A stretch of 64,000 bases of DNA from JAJRXG01 sp038523965 (GCA_038523965.1 JBCBIX010000002.1:1-64000); one strand, 5' to 3'. Shown: positions 17,093-25,740, counted from the stretch's first letter. Translations and numbers: made by a program. The notes: generated by a model not told the origin, from the letters alone.

Positions 17093-18640
17093 CTAAAGAC
17101 GGATCTCGTCATTGTTCTCATCAAAGAACTGGTACTTGTTCAGCGGTATCGAGCTGTCAGCCTGGAGACCGATCCACTTCTTGTATTGGCGGTACCACTT
17201 CATGCGTTCACTATACCATCCAGAAGTCAGAAAGGCCTTGACATACGGATGACACACCAAGCGAAGTTTAGCTTGTGGTCGATTAGAGTAGATCATGCCG
17301 AGATCTCTCGAGATGTTGTCAGTGACCAATATCGTTGGCTGAACCTTACCAGTGCCATTACAACACGGGCACACTTCGGCGGTATTGATTTGGATCTCTG
17401 GTCGAGTGCGCTGGCGCGTGACCTGCATCAATCCGAATTTGGACAATGGCAGGATTGTGTGCTGAGCTCGATCTGTGGACATTGCCTTTTTGAACTCTCG
17501 TACCAGTTTGTTGCGGTTTTCAGGGTTGCGCATATCGATGAAATCGATGATTACGATTCCTCCCATATCCCTGAGCTTCATCTGCCGTGCGATCTCGTGA
17601 GCTGCCTCCTGATTGACAGTCATTGCTGCAGTTTCTTGGTCCATGTTTTTGCTCTTGGGACCACTATTGACATCGATGACATGCATTGCCTCTGTATGCT
17701 CGATGACCAGGTAAGCACCACTTTTCATGGTGTAGGACTTACCGAAAGAAGACTTAATCTGTCTGGACACACCAAATTGTTCGAAGAGCGGCTTCCGCCC
17801 TGTGTAGTGATTGAGGATTTTTACCTGATCCTTGGCGATGGTTTGCAGATACTCCTTAACATTGGCGTGCGTGTGCTTATCGTTCACGACGATCCTGTTG
17901 AAAGATTCATTCAGGATATCGCGGAGTATAGTTTCTGTTTTATCAAGCTCCTTGAGCAGGATTTGATATCGCTTTGATGTCTTTAGTTTTTGAAATACCT
18001 GATCCCATCGATTGGTAAGGTCGAGGATATCTTCATGAATATCCTGAACACGCTTCCCTTCTGCAGCGGTACGGACGATGACTCCAAAATTCTTAGGCTT
18101 AATACTTTCGACCAAGTTCTTAAGGCGAGTACGTTCTTCTTGGGTGGAGATTTTTTTAGAGACAGCCACCATGTTTTTAAAGGGACTGATTACTACATAT
18201 CGCCCAGGCACAGTGATTTCGCAGGATAATCTGGGCCCTTTTGTTGAGATGGGTTCTTTTAAGACCTGGACCAGGATGGGGTCTCCTTTTTTAAGGACTT
18301 GATCGACACTTCCCTTTTTGTCGATGTCAGGGGGGATAGTAAAGTTGTCCAGTTTAGAGGTAGTGATGGAACCTCCTTTTACCCCTCTGGTATACTTGGT
18401 AATGGAGGAAAGCTTAGGACCACAATCTGTGTAGTGTAGGAACGCATCTTTTGGGTGGCCGATCTCTACAAAAGCCGCGTTTAGACCCGGCATGGTTCGT
18501 TTGACTGTTCCGACGAAGATATCTCCGACGTTGTAGCCGTTCGATAAGTCTTCTCTATGTAGTTCGATGAGCTTGCGATCTTCCAGGATCGCTATATCCA
18601 CAGCCTTTCCTGTGGAATTGATAATCAATTCTTTCTCCAC
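17093..18640 (-). CDS. rng: ribonuclease E/G family endoribonuclease
   Basis: About 515 residues from GTG at 18640, which gives VEKELIINSTGKAVDIAIL, the normal beginning for Bacteroidota RNase G; the frame also runs up to TTG 18673. The S1 domain is in VGDIFVGTVKRTMPGLNAAF with an insertion, then the catalytic DNase I-like part has HVIDVNSGPKS and VIIDFIDM (two metal-binding Asp), and the Zn-link Cys pair is in VCPCCNGTGKV. There is no long C-terminal degradosome scaffold, so RNase G-like is the best name. It matures 16S rRNA and turns over mRNA. It follows a bS22-like gene, TPR gene and HU gene on the same strand. Confidence 0.94.
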   Translation of the reverse strand: MEKELIINSTGKAVDIAILEDRKLIELHREDLSNGYNVGDIFVGTVKRTMPGLNAAFVEIGHPKDAFLHYTDCGPKLSSITKYTRGVKGGSITTSKLDNFTIPPDIDKKGSVDQVLKKGDPILVQVLKEPISTKGPRLSCEITVPGRYVVISPFKNMVAVSKKISTQEERTRLKNLVESIKPKNFGVIVRTAAEGKRVQDIHEDILDLTNRWDQVFQKLKTSKRYQILLKELDKTETILRDILNESFNRIVVNDKHTHANVKEYLQTIAKDQVKILNHYTGRKPLFEQFGVSRQIKSSFGKSYTMKSGAYLVIEHTEAMHVIDVNSGPKSKNMDQETAAMTVNQEAAHEIARQMKLRDMGGIVIIDFIDMRNPENRNKLVREFKKAMSTDRAQHTILPLSKFGLMQVTRQRTRPEIQINTAEVCPCCNGTGKVQPTILVTDNISRDLGMIYSNRPQAKLRLVCHPYVKAFLTSGWYSERMKWYRQYKKWIGLQADSSIPLNKYQFFDENNDEIRL

Positions 18641-18775
18641 TTTACCCAAGTGTTTGTTGGTGCATGGCACCAAGCCTGTAGGCTACCTTGATAGTATTGA
18701 GAGAGAGATTTGACTTGAGATGGCTGGAGTCAGCCGAAGGCGATAGGACTACCTACAGGATGATATAATGTAGTT

Positions 18776-18805
18776 AGAAGAAGTAATCAGTTGATTACTT
18801 CTTCT
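18776..18805 (-). repeat. 14-bp-arm inverted repeat spanning the stop of the small basic protein gene
   Basis: Left arm 18776-18789 (AGAAGAAGTAATCA) and right arm 18792-18805 are perfect reverse complements around two bases. In minus-strand RNA this would fold into a long hairpin that includes the stop codon of the 30-residue gene at 18795. No good U-run follows, so it may be an mRNA-stabilising or attenuating hairpin between this gene and rng rather than a classical terminator. Confidence 0.6.
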
Positions 18806-18887
18806 TCTTATGTCTGTTCTTTCGTAGTCTCTTTTTGCGCTTGTGCGTGGCAATTTTGTGACGCTTTCTTTTTTTACCGCAAGGCAT
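18795..18887 (-). CDS. 30-residue very basic protein, bS22/mS38-like (probable ribosomal protein)
   Basis: ATG at 18887 opens 30 codons ending at 18795. The product starts MPCGKKRKRHKIATHKRKKR and continues with a Leu-Arg-Lys-Asn-Arg-His-Lys run, more than 60 percent Lys/Arg/His. Its pattern resembles the C-terminal motif of mitochondrial mS38 (AURKAIP1/COX24 domain) and of actinobacterial bS22, and near-identical short proteins are, as I recall, widespread in Bacteroidota. It would bind rRNA of the small subunit. It lies between the TPR protein and RNase G genes, fitting a ribosome/RNA theme. Too short for most gene callers. The coding call rests on composition and remembered family similarity. 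Confidence 0.8.
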   Translation of the reverse strand: MPCGKKRKRHKIATHKRKKRLRKNRHKKKK

Positions 18888-18927
18888 AAAATATCTTTTG
18901 TTCGTTTATGATCGGCCAATTATGGCA

Positions 18928-19710
18928 CTAACTTTCGCATATATTCAAATGCTTCTTATATGAAGCTATGTCGTCTTTTGCACTATATAATTCGGCAAGA
19001 AGACAGTGGGACCGCTTATTATTAGGTTCAATGCTTATCGCTCCTAACAAACGTTGCTCTGCTTTATCGAGTTGTCCCGTTTGGAGCGCGAATTTCGCGA
19101 TATTATTAATCACGCGCACGTTTTGCGGGTGTTTTTTGTTTAGTTGGAGCAGTAGCTGCACTCCCTTCATCGGATTATCTGCAGGCGGATTTTCGGCCAG
19201 TAGTATCCCACGATTTAGTTGATGAGACACCACCTCTGGTTCTAACGAGGCTGCTTTTTCAAGGCACTCAAGGGCTTTCTCCTTACAGAATAATTGCTCC
19301 TTAGTCTTAGATGCATTTTTGATGCCTATTGCATAAGTAGTTCCAGCGATTGCCCAGGTTTCTCCCGTTGGATTGAGCTCAGCTATTTGTTCTGCTTGAT
19401 AACCCGCCAGGCCGAATTGTTGTGCCTCATACCAAGTAGATGACAATTGTTTTAATAGGTCTATTCTTTCAGTATCCGTTGTACTATCCTCTAATTGCGC
19501 TTCCAGAACTTTAATCCGTGTTGCTGCTGGTGAGGCAAGTTCTGCCAGGGCCTCGGCTTGGAGTATCGATGGATCTGTGGATTGAAGATTCATCGTTCTT
19601 TCTTTCTCCAAAGAAAGAAGAGTGCGTGGCTTCGTCCGGAAACTGAGTAATGTCAAGAATAAGAGCACAAATGCACCGAGGGTAAGCAGATGTTCTCGAG
19701 ATCTGAACAT
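18928..19710 (-). CDS. tetratricopeptide-repeat protein with N-terminal membrane anchor
   Basis: 260 residues. One hydrophobic helix (LLTLGAFVLLFLTLLSF, residues about 8-24) with a basic start predicts an inner-membrane anchor with the rest in the periplasm. The body is helical with TPR-like units, clearest around residues 140-255: KEKALECLEKAASLEPE, NVRVINNIAKFALQTGQLDKA and AISIEPNNKRSHCLLAELY. It begins four bases after the HU gene stop on the same strand, so the two are probably cotranscribed, and precedes the bS22-like and RNase G genes. The binding partner is unknown; TPR scaffolds in this position are common in the phylum. Confidence 0.8.
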   Translation of the reverse strand: MFRSREHLLTLGAFVLLFLTLLSFRTKPRTLLSLEKERTMNLQSTDPSILQAEALAELASPAATRIKVLEAQLEDSTTDTERIDLLKQLSSTWYEAQQFGLAGYQAEQIAELNPTGETWAIAGTTYAIGIKNASKTKEQLFCKEKALECLEKAASLEPEVVSHQLNRGILLAENPPADNPMKGVQLLLQLNKKHPQNVRVINNIAKFALQTGQLDKAEQRLLGAISIEPNNKRSHCLLAELYSAKDDIASYKKHLNICES

Positions 19711-19714
19711 CGAT

Positions 19715-20026
19715 CTAATCGTTGGTCTCTTCTTCAGGAAGGGTCTTCACGCCATCTTTAACCTGATCGACAAAGATCTTAGCTGGCTTGAAGGCAGGTA
19801 TAAAGTGCTCGGGAATCTCAAGCGCAATGTTCTTCTTAATGTGTCGCCCGATTTTCTTAGCTCTCTTCTTAATGACAAAAGATCCAAAGCCTCGGATATA
19901 GACATTCTCCCCATCTGAGAGCGTGTCCTTGATCTCGTTAAAAAACGTCTCAATAGTCACCAGGACATCGACTTTAGGCACCCCGGTTTTTTCCGCGATT
20001 ATGTTCACTAATTCAGCCTTTCTCAT
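19715..20026 (-). CDS. HU/IHF family DNA-binding protein
   Basis: 103 residues with the bacterial histone-like fold: MRKAELVNIIAEKTGVPKVD, the dimer core IETFFNEIKDTLSDGENVYI, GFGSFVIKKRAKKIGRHIKK leading into the DNA-bending arm, and FKPAKIFVDQVK at the end. The arm tip reads EIPEHFIPAFKPAK, in place of the usual IPA-x-x-x-PxF order, similar to many Bacteroidota IHF-like proteins. A short acidic tail (EEETND) extends the protein. It packages and bends DNA. It is the first gene of a minus-strand cluster with TPR, bS22-like and rng genes, and has a promoter candidate about 60 bases upstream. Confidence 0.93.
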   Translation of the reverse strand: MRKAELVNIIAEKTGVPKVDVLVTIETFFNEIKDTLSDGENVYIRGFGSFVIKKRAKKIGRHIKKNIALEIPEHFIPAFKPAKIFVDQVKDGVKTLPEEETND

Positions 20027-20087
20027 CCTGAGTTAAATGGTTGGTTATTAAGACGTTACGGCGGTCTTAGACGTAAACCGAGCGCGA

Positions 20088-20117
20088 CAAATTTCGCAAT
20101 ATTATTGACACAACCAA
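20088..20117 (-). promoter_or_regulatory. candidate promoter of the HU gene
   Basis: Read on the minus strand, TTG at 20115-20117 is followed after exactly 19 bases by GAAATTTG at 20095-20088. This fits the Bacteroidota primary-sigma pattern TTG - 19 - TAnnTTTG with one mismatch in the -7 box. A start site near 20081 would give a leader of about 55 bases. Confidence 0.45.
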
Positions 20118-20245
20118 GAAAGCCTAACTTTTTTTGAGGCCGTTACATATAATTGAAAAGTGTAATATCAAATTCTTTCTTGAGTGAGTCTTGATTAGTT
20201 ACTATCCTTATCCTTTGCGCATTAGGACTTGACACAACACACCAT

Positions 20246-21121
20246 ATGATTCTATCAATGACCGGTTTCGGTCGGGCCAAAGGAGACCACCATGGCAAGT
20301 CATTCACCATCGAAATCAAAACGCTGAATGGAAAGCAGTCTGACCTAAGACTGAAGGTGCCTCCCTACTTAAGGACCAAGGAAATCACGCTCCGAAAGCA
20401 AATACTCGATGGAGCCATAAGAGGCAAAATGGACTGCACTATTACCATAGATGCCACGGACGGAGATACGGACTACACCCTTAACACCAAACTCTTAGAG
20501 CGGTACTTTTTGCAGTTAAGAGAGTTTGGGGACTTGCATGACCTACAACATCAGGATTTTCTGCAGACGATAATCCGTATTCCTAACATCGTCCAACCAA
20601 CTGACCAGGATATCACAGATGCGGAGTGGCAGTATCTACAGCGACTTGTGAAAGAGGCCTTGGAACAACTGCAGGGGTTTCGGGCTGCAGAGGGCCAGAC
20701 AATGCATAAGGATCTAACACAACGTGTCAAGACCATCGATGAGGCGCTTACCACTGTTGAAGCGCACGAAGCAGAGCGGAACCAACTCATGAAAGATCGG
20801 CTGCACCGGATTGTCGGAGAGCACCTGTCACCTGAGAATGTAGATGAAAATCGGCTCGAACAAGAGATCATCTATTATCTGGAGAAGTTGGATATCCATG
20901 AGGAGAAAGTCCGCCTTCGTCAGCACTGCGATTACTTTATGGAGGTCGTCGAAAGCAACGATCGAGCCCATGGCAAAAAACTCAATTTCATCGCACAGGA
21001 AATGGGACGAGAGATCAACACCTTAGGTTCAAAGGCTCAATACAGCGTGATCCAACAAATCGTAGTTGACATGAAAGTGGAGCTTGACCAGATTAAGGAG
21101 CAATTAGCGAATGTGTTATAG
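20246..21121 (+). CDS. yicC: YicC/YloC family endoribonuclease
   Basis: 291 residues. The N-terminus MILSMTGFGRA and VEIKTLNGKQSDLRLKVP-like segment are diagnostic of the YicC N-terminal domain, and the C-terminal DUF1732 part has LDIHEEKVRLRQHCDYF, GKKLNFIAQEMGREINTLGS and VDMKVELDQIKEQLANV. The family is a set of endoribonucleases reported to act on small RNAs and mRNA. In many bacteria gmk follows directly; here it does not, and an unrelated DinB-like gene comes next after 120 bases. The 220-base divergent gap with HU holds promoters for both directions; a loose TATCCTTTGC match lies about 30 bases before the ATG. Confidence 0.93.
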   Translation: MILSMTGFGRAKGDHHGKSFTIEIKTLNGKQSDLRLKVPPYLRTKEITLRKQILDGAIRGKMDCTITIDATDGDTDYTLNTKLLERYFLQLREFGDLHDLQHQDFLQTIIRIPNIVQPTDQDITDAEWQYLQRLVKEALEQLQGFRAAEGQTMHKDLTQRVKTIDEALTTVEAHEAERNQLMKDRLHRIVGEHLSPENVDENRLEQEIIYYLEKLDIHEEKVRLRQHCDYFMEVVESNDRAHGKKLNFIAQEMGREINTLGSKAQYSVIQQIVVDMKVELDQIKEQLANVL

Positions 21122-21241
21122 CACAGAGCATCAAGGCCGTTGTCAAAAAAACAGACAGAACCACATCCGTAAAGCGTCGACGATGAGCCATAGCAAAATA
21201 AACCTGCCTACTCACCAACCATAAATTTCAACACTTACACG

Positions 21242-21832
21242 ATGAAAGACTTCCTCTTGATCAATATCCTTCTCATGATGACCACCTTAGTTTATAGTCA
21301 GAATGGCGATGAGATTCCATATGCTACAATACCAGAGGCGCCAGAGGAGATATCCGACCTTACGATCCTCGTACGGATGATCGACGGGCTTGGCTTCCGA
21401 TACCACTGGGCCACTGAAGGATTGCATGAATCTGATCTTGGTTACCGAATCAGCGAGGATGCCAGAACGTTTGGTGAGACCATGGATCATCTACTCGGGT
21501 TAGCAGAAGTAACTCACAATGCTCTACATCGGAAACCAAATGTGAATCGAGTAGATGCTTCTGAACTTTCACTCACTGAAAAGAGGGCTTCGACACTTCA
21601 CTTTTTACACAAGTCCCGAGAATTGCTCATGTCCGATAAAGCACCAGAACTGTCTGATGCCGCCATCATCTTCGTGAGAGAAGATAAGAGAAGCGAATTT
21701 CCCATTTGGAATCTTATCAATGGACCGCTTGCTGATGCGCTTACTCATGTTGGACAGCTTGTATCGTGGCGGCGCGCCAACGGTAATCCACAGCCTGCTG
21801 GAGTGAATGTGTTCACAGGAGAAAAATTCTAA
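21242..21832 (+). CDS. secreted DinB-like four-helix protein
   Basis: 196 residues with a signal peptide (MKDFLLINILLMMTTLVYSQ). The mature part has four helices with possible metal ligands typical of the DinB/YfiT fold: YHWATEGL, TMDHLLGLAEV and DALTHVGQLVSWRRANGNP; the last segment is the strongest family mark. Most DinB proteins are cytoplasmic and use bacillithiol or mycothiol; an exported version is unusual but appears in Bacteroidota. Neighbours give no pathway: yicC upstream, superoxide dismutase convergent downstream. The function is unknown. Confidence 0.7.
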   Translation: MKDFLLINILLMMTTLVYSQNGDEIPYATIPEAPEEISDLTILVRMIDGLGFRYHWATEGLHESDLGYRISEDARTFGETMDHLLGLAEVTHNALHRKPNVNRVDASELSLTEKRASTLHFLHKSRELLMSDKAPELSDAAIIFVREDKRSEFPIWNLINGPLADALTHVGQLVSWRRANGNPQPAGVNVFTGEKF

Positions 21833-21833
21833 T

Positions 21834-21868
21834 AAAAAACCCGAACAACTTGGGTTAGTGGTTCGGGT
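21834..21868 (-). terminator. rho-independent terminator of the superoxide dismutase gene
   Basis: Arms ACCCGAAC (21839-21846) and GTTCGGGT (21861-21868) pair around a 14-base loop. Read on the minus strand the hairpin is followed by six T and then ATT, a canonical intrinsic terminator for leftward transcription from the SOD gene. A second small hairpin (GTTAGG 21879-21884 with CCTAAC 21893-21898) lies closer to the SOD stop. The structure touches the 3' end of the convergent DinB-like gene. Confidence 0.8.
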
Positions 21869-21917
21869 CGGTTCTAACGTTAGGCGGTTGGTCCTAACAA
21901 TTGCTTCTTAACGTCAT

Positions 21918-22637
21918 TTAGGCCAGACGTTTGGCCACTGCATTCCAATCAATAACATTGAAAAAATTTGAGACATAGTCTCCCCGACGATTTTGATAAT
22001 TAAGGTAGTAGGCATGCTCCCATACATCAAGACCTAAAAGAGGAGTTCCTGACTTTTCGACAAGATTAGTCATCAATGGGTTATCCTGATTAGGCGTCGA
22101 AGTCACGAATAAGCCACCAGTTGCATCCTGTACTAACCAGGCCCACCCCGATCCAAATCTCGTCTTCGCGACCATGCTGAATAAATCCTTGAATTTCGAA
22201 TAGTCACCGAAACTGCTGTTGATGGCATCGGCCAGATCACCACTTGGTTCGGCACCTCCAGTAGGAGACATGCTGGACCAAAAAAGACTGTGATTATAGT
22301 GTCCTCCACCATTGTTTCGGATACCCGCATTGTCAGCGGTAGCAGCTGATATGATGTCAACTAAACTCCCCGATAGATTCGCTTCTTTCACGGCTGCATT
22401 GAACTTGCGCACATATCCAGCGTGATGTTTGCCATGATGGATCTCCATCGTCTGGGCATCAATGTTTGGCGCCAGCGCATCAAACGCATAGCCTAACTCG
22501 GGAAGTTCAAATGATGAGTTTTTACTTGCGGTATCATCTGAAACGCTTTTGGCTCCTTGCTGACATGCTATCATTGGGGAGACTGCGGCAGCGGTTACAA
22601 CCACCGAGGTATTTTTGAGAAAGGTTCTCTTCTTCAT
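21918..22637 (-). CDS. sodA: exported lipoprotein-type Mn/Fe superoxide dismutase
   Basis: 239 residues. The N-terminus has Lys-Lys-Arg-Thr-Phe-Leu-Lys, a relaxed Tat-like motif, then a hydrophobic stretch ending SPMIAC, a lipobox with Cys as residue 25; a Ser/Asp/Lys linker follows. The enzyme domain starts at FELPELGYAFDAL and keeps all metal ligands: His in MEIHHGKHHAGYV, HYNHSLFW, and Asp/His in GLDVWEHAYY. GGGHYNHSLFW and TPNQDNPLM are of the Mn or cambialistic type. It would destroy superoxide in the periplasm or at the cell surface rather than in the cytoplasm. A strong terminator follows. Confidence 0.93.
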   Translation of the reverse strand: MKKRTFLKNTSVVVTAAAVSPMIACQQGAKSVSDDTASKNSSFELPELGYAFDALAPNIDAQTMEIHHGKHHAGYVRKFNAAVKEANLSGSLVDIISAATADNAGIRNNGGGHYNHSLFWSSMSPTGGAEPSGDLADAINSSFGDYSKFKDLFSMVAKTRFGSGWAWLVQDATGGLFVTSTPNQDNPLMTNLVEKSGTPLLGLDVWEHAYYLNYQNRRGDYVSNFFNVIDWNAVAKRLA

Positions 22638-22743
22638 TTCTTGATTGACTTATCATGTGAAGATAGGGATCCTGACCGGACTGAGAGGTTAACAGGTGAA
22701 CGTTTGGAGCCAGCAGGACCGAAAGACTACCTTGCGTCTGAAA

Positions 22744-25359
22744 ATGGGATGGAAAGACAATAAGTTGACCAGAGTTATCAGGCGTGTCCTAAACTCAACA
22801 CGTGAAAAATCTTGGTTGAAGTGGCTGTCAAGAATCCTATGGGTTGGGACCATTCTTGGTCTTATCGCTTTAACTATCACTCTGATCGTTGTAAGCAAAT
22901 CTAATCTCCCAGACTTCGCTGATCTTGAGAACCCCCAGTATGATCTCGCCTCGATCATCTATGACGCCCAGGGAGAACCGTTCGGTAAGTACTACATCGA
23001 GAATCGAGAATTCATCGATTATCAAGATTTATCTCCACATGTTGTAGATGCTTTATTGAGTGTAGAAGATGCACGCTACATGAAGCATGCAGGTATCGAT
23101 TTTAGGGCACTTTTCCGAGTCGTCTTTAAGTCGATCCTCCTCCAACAGGGTAGTAGTGGTGGTGGGAGCACCATCTCTCAACAGCTTGCAAAGTTGCTCT
23201 TTGATCGGGCAAGTCTGAGGAATAAAAGCAAACTCCAACGGGCCGTATCTCTTGCAGCGATCAAAATGCGAGAGTGGATCACCGCTGTGCGATTAGAGCG
23301 CCGTTATACGAAGGAGGAGATCATTGCTATGTATCTCAATAAGTTTGAATTTATCAATGGTGCTCATGGGATCCAATCTGCTTCCCAGATCTACTTTGAC
23401 AAAGATCAGCGTGAACTAAGCATCACCGAGTCAGCAGTGCTCGTGGGCATGTTAAAAAATCCAGCCCGATTTAATCCTGTACGCTTCGCTGAGCGGACGG
23501 AGGGCCGGCGCAATGTTGTTCTTAGTCAGATGTACAAGAATGATCGTCTTTCTCGACATCTCAGAGACAGCTTGGTGGTTATGCCGATGGACATGAGTGC
23601 TTTTCGTAAAGCGGATCAAAGCGCAGGGTTGGCGCCCTATTTCAGAGCTGAACTCACCAAATGGTTGAGACCATTATTGCTGAGACCAGAATTCGAAAAA
23701 CCAGAGGGAGGTACTTATGATATCTATCGAGATGGGTTACAGATCTACACGACTATCGATGCCCGGTATCAAGAACATGCTGAGGATGCAGTGTTCGAGC
23801 ATCTTAAGGAGCTACAACGGCGCTACTGGCGCAGATGGAAAGGCATGGATCCATTTACGTACGAGATCGAAGACGATGAGGAACTCCAACAGTTGAGATA
23901 CGCCTCAGTGGAACGAAGAGCCAGAGATATGGAGGCCTATAAGTCTCTGTACGCGACGATGTTTGGATCCTTAAGTGATCAGGCCCGGCAGACTTATGGT
24001 ATCGAACTTCGAGAGCCTACAGTAAGGAGGTTAGTCGCTGACCGCGAATATGTAAACTTAATCTCAGCAAACAAGCAAGCCTTTGAGCGGCTTCTCTCGA
24101 GTAATCTCTGGCAAGAGATTACAAGGACATGGAACGAATTCTCCCAATCTATGGAGGAGATGCTTGACGTAGAAATTACATCAAACATGTTCTCGTACGA
24201 CATCAGTGATACAACAGCCCAAACGATGTCGCGTCGGGATTCGCTCGTCTACATGATACGTCACATGCAAGCAGGCTTGTTATCAGTGGATCCTAAGAGT
24301 GGAGAAATTAAGGCCTGGGTAGGAGGGCCAGATCATCGCTATTTCAAATATGATCATGTCACCATGCGTCGTCAGGTGGGAAGCACAATTAAGCCCTTTG
24401 TCTATGCTACGGCAATCGGCGTGCAAGGTATCTCGCCATGTCAGGCCTACACTGATATACAGTACACCATTGCTCCTGGGGATGCAGATTTTCAGGTAGA
24501 TGCAGAGTGGTCACCTTCCAACTCAAATGGACTCTTCACACAGAACGACTACAATCTTTACCAAGGCCTCCTGTACAGTAAGAACTCCATCACGGTGCGC
24601 TTAGTAAAAGAGTTAGGCACTATCGAACCGATCCGAGAGCTCCTGCACAATGTTGGCATCGATAAGTATGAAAGGATCAACGATGGTCGCTACGTCGTGC
24701 CTGAGGTGCCGTCATTAGTGCTTGGGTCAGTGGACCTATCTGTGATAGAGATGGCAGGTGCGTATACGACCTTCGCGAATGATGGTGTGTATACTGAACC
24801 AACCTTTATCGACCGAATCGAGGATAAGTATGGCAAAGTGATTTATCAGAGCAGTCCGATACAGCGTCGAGCCATCAATAAGATGTACAATTCGGTAATG
24901 GTAGATATGCTCAAAAACAATGTTGGCGGAGGGTACAAACTGGGTATAAAGTCAGAGGCCGGAGGAAAAACAGGAACAACTAATGACTATGCCGACGGCT
25001 GGTTTATGGGTATCACACCTAACTTGGTAACTGGTATATGGGTTGGCGGTGATGAAAAATGGGTTCGCTTCTACACCTTGGATGATGGGCAGGGATTCGT
25101 AATGGCTCGCCCCATCTTCGAGAACTATATGAAAGCCATCGAAGCAGATGAAGAAATCAACTTTAATACGGGTGCCACTTTTCCAAAACCTCCACCGGGC
25201 ATCCAGGATTTAATAGACTGTAATCGATACAAGCAAATCGATCCGGAAGAAGAGCTCGAGTCCAGGTTAGAACAACAGATGGACCTCGATGTGTTTGACG
25301 AAATCGAACTCGAGGATGAGTTTGAAGAAATGGAGTTGGAAGACGACTTCAATCACTAA
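22744..25359 (+). CDS. penicillin-binding protein 1A (glycosyltransferase/transpeptidase)
   Basis: 871 residues from ATG at 22744; a GTG at 22696 would add 16 residues. One membrane anchor lies near residues 30-52. The GT51 domain has EDARYMKHAGIDFRALFR (catalytic Glu), GGGSTISQQLAKLLF and KEEIIAMYLNKFEF. The transpeptidase domain has the nucleophile Ser in GSTIKPFVY, SKNSIT, and GGKTGTTNDYADGWF. A Glu/Asp-rich tail ends the protein. It polymerises and cross-links peptidoglycan in the periplasm. A small membrane protein gene starts 18 bases later and may be cotranscribed. No sign of damage. Confidence 0.95.
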   Translation: MGWKDNKLTRVIRRVLNSTREKSWLKWLSRILWVGTILGLIALTITLIVVSKSNLPDFADLENPQYDLASIIYDAQGEPFGKYYIENREFIDYQDLSPHVVDALLSVEDARYMKHAGIDFRALFRVVFKSILLQQGSSGGGSTISQQLAKLLFDRASLRNKSKLQRAVSLAAIKMREWITAVRLERRYTKEEIIAMYLNKFEFINGAHGIQSASQIYFDKDQRELSITESAVLVGMLKNPARFNPVRFAERTEGRRNVVLSQMYKNDRLSRHLRDSLVVMPMDMSAFRKADQSAGLAPYFRAELTKWLRPLLLRPEFEKPEGGTYDIYRDGLQIYTTIDARYQEHAEDAVFEHLKELQRRYWRRWKGMDPFTYEIEDDEELQQLRYASVERRARDMEAYKSLYATMFGSLSDQARQTYGIELREPTVRRLVADREYVNLISANKQAFERLLSSNLWQEITRTWNEFSQSMEEMLDVEITSNMFSYDISDTTAQTMSRRDSLVYMIRHMQAGLLSVDPKSGEIKAWVGGPDHRYFKYDHVTMRRQVGSTIKPFVYATAIGVQGISPCQAYTDIQYTIAPGDADFQVDAEWSPSNSNGLFTQNDYNLYQGLLYSKNSITVRLVKELGTIEPIRELLHNVGIDKYERINDGRYVVPEVPSLVLGSVDLSVIEMAGAYTTFANDGVYTEPTFIDRIEDKYGKVIYQSSPIQRRAINKMYNSVMVDMLKNNVGGGYKLGIKSEAGGKTGTTNDYADGWFMGITPNLVTGIWVGGDEKWVRFYTLDDGQGFVMARPIFENYMKAIEADEEINFNTGATFPKPPPGIQDLIDCNRYKQIDPEEELESRLEQQMDLDVFDEIELEDEFEEMELEDDFNH

Positions 25360-25377
25360 AGACTAAAATCACAAACC

Positions 25378-25740
25378 ATGAAAGCACCACAGGCGAATAT
25401 CATCAACGCAATAACCCTTATCGCAGTAGGATTATGGGGATACTTTGAGACAAGTTCAGGAACGGCTTTTATCCCAGTTGGCTTCGGAGTTGCTCTACTG
25501 CTCTGCCAACCAGGGGTCATCAAAGAGAACAAGGTGATCGCCCATATTGCGGTGGTCCTCACGTTACTGATTTTATTGGCCATGCTGGGCATGAGACTCC
25601 CAAAGGCACTCGCCGCTGAATCAGATCAGGCCATAAAGTTGCTAAGGGCAGGTCTACCGATCATTACAGGGATTCTGGCAATGGTTGCCTTTGTACAGAG
25701 TTTTATCGCAGCACGGAAGGCTCGAGAAGCCGCACAATAG
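25378..25740 (+). CDS. small four-helix membrane protein of unknown function
   Basis: 120 residues, mostly hydrophobic, with helices around INAITLIAVGLWGYF, TAFIPVGFGVALLLC, IAHIAVVLTLLILLAMLG and IITGILAMVAFVQSFIAA, and a basic C-terminal end (ARKAREAAQ). This four-helix pattern with a Glu after the first helix (GYFETSSGTAFIPVGFG) appears in short uncharacterised proteins of marine bacteria. ATG at 25378 is 18 bases after the PBP1A stop, so cotranscription is likely. No function is recognised. Confidence 0.6.
   Translation: MKAPQANIINAITLIAVGLWGYFETSSGTAFIPVGFGVALLLCQPGVIKENKVIAHIAVVLTLLILLAMLGMRLPKALAAESDQAIKLLRAGLPIITGILAMVAFVQSFIAARKAREAAQ

Noticed and set aside
17186..17977. 263-codon open frame on the plus strand opposite rng
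   Set aside because: It is an antisense shadow of the securely identified RNase G gene, with no recognisable domain and unusual Cys/His/Ser-rich composition.
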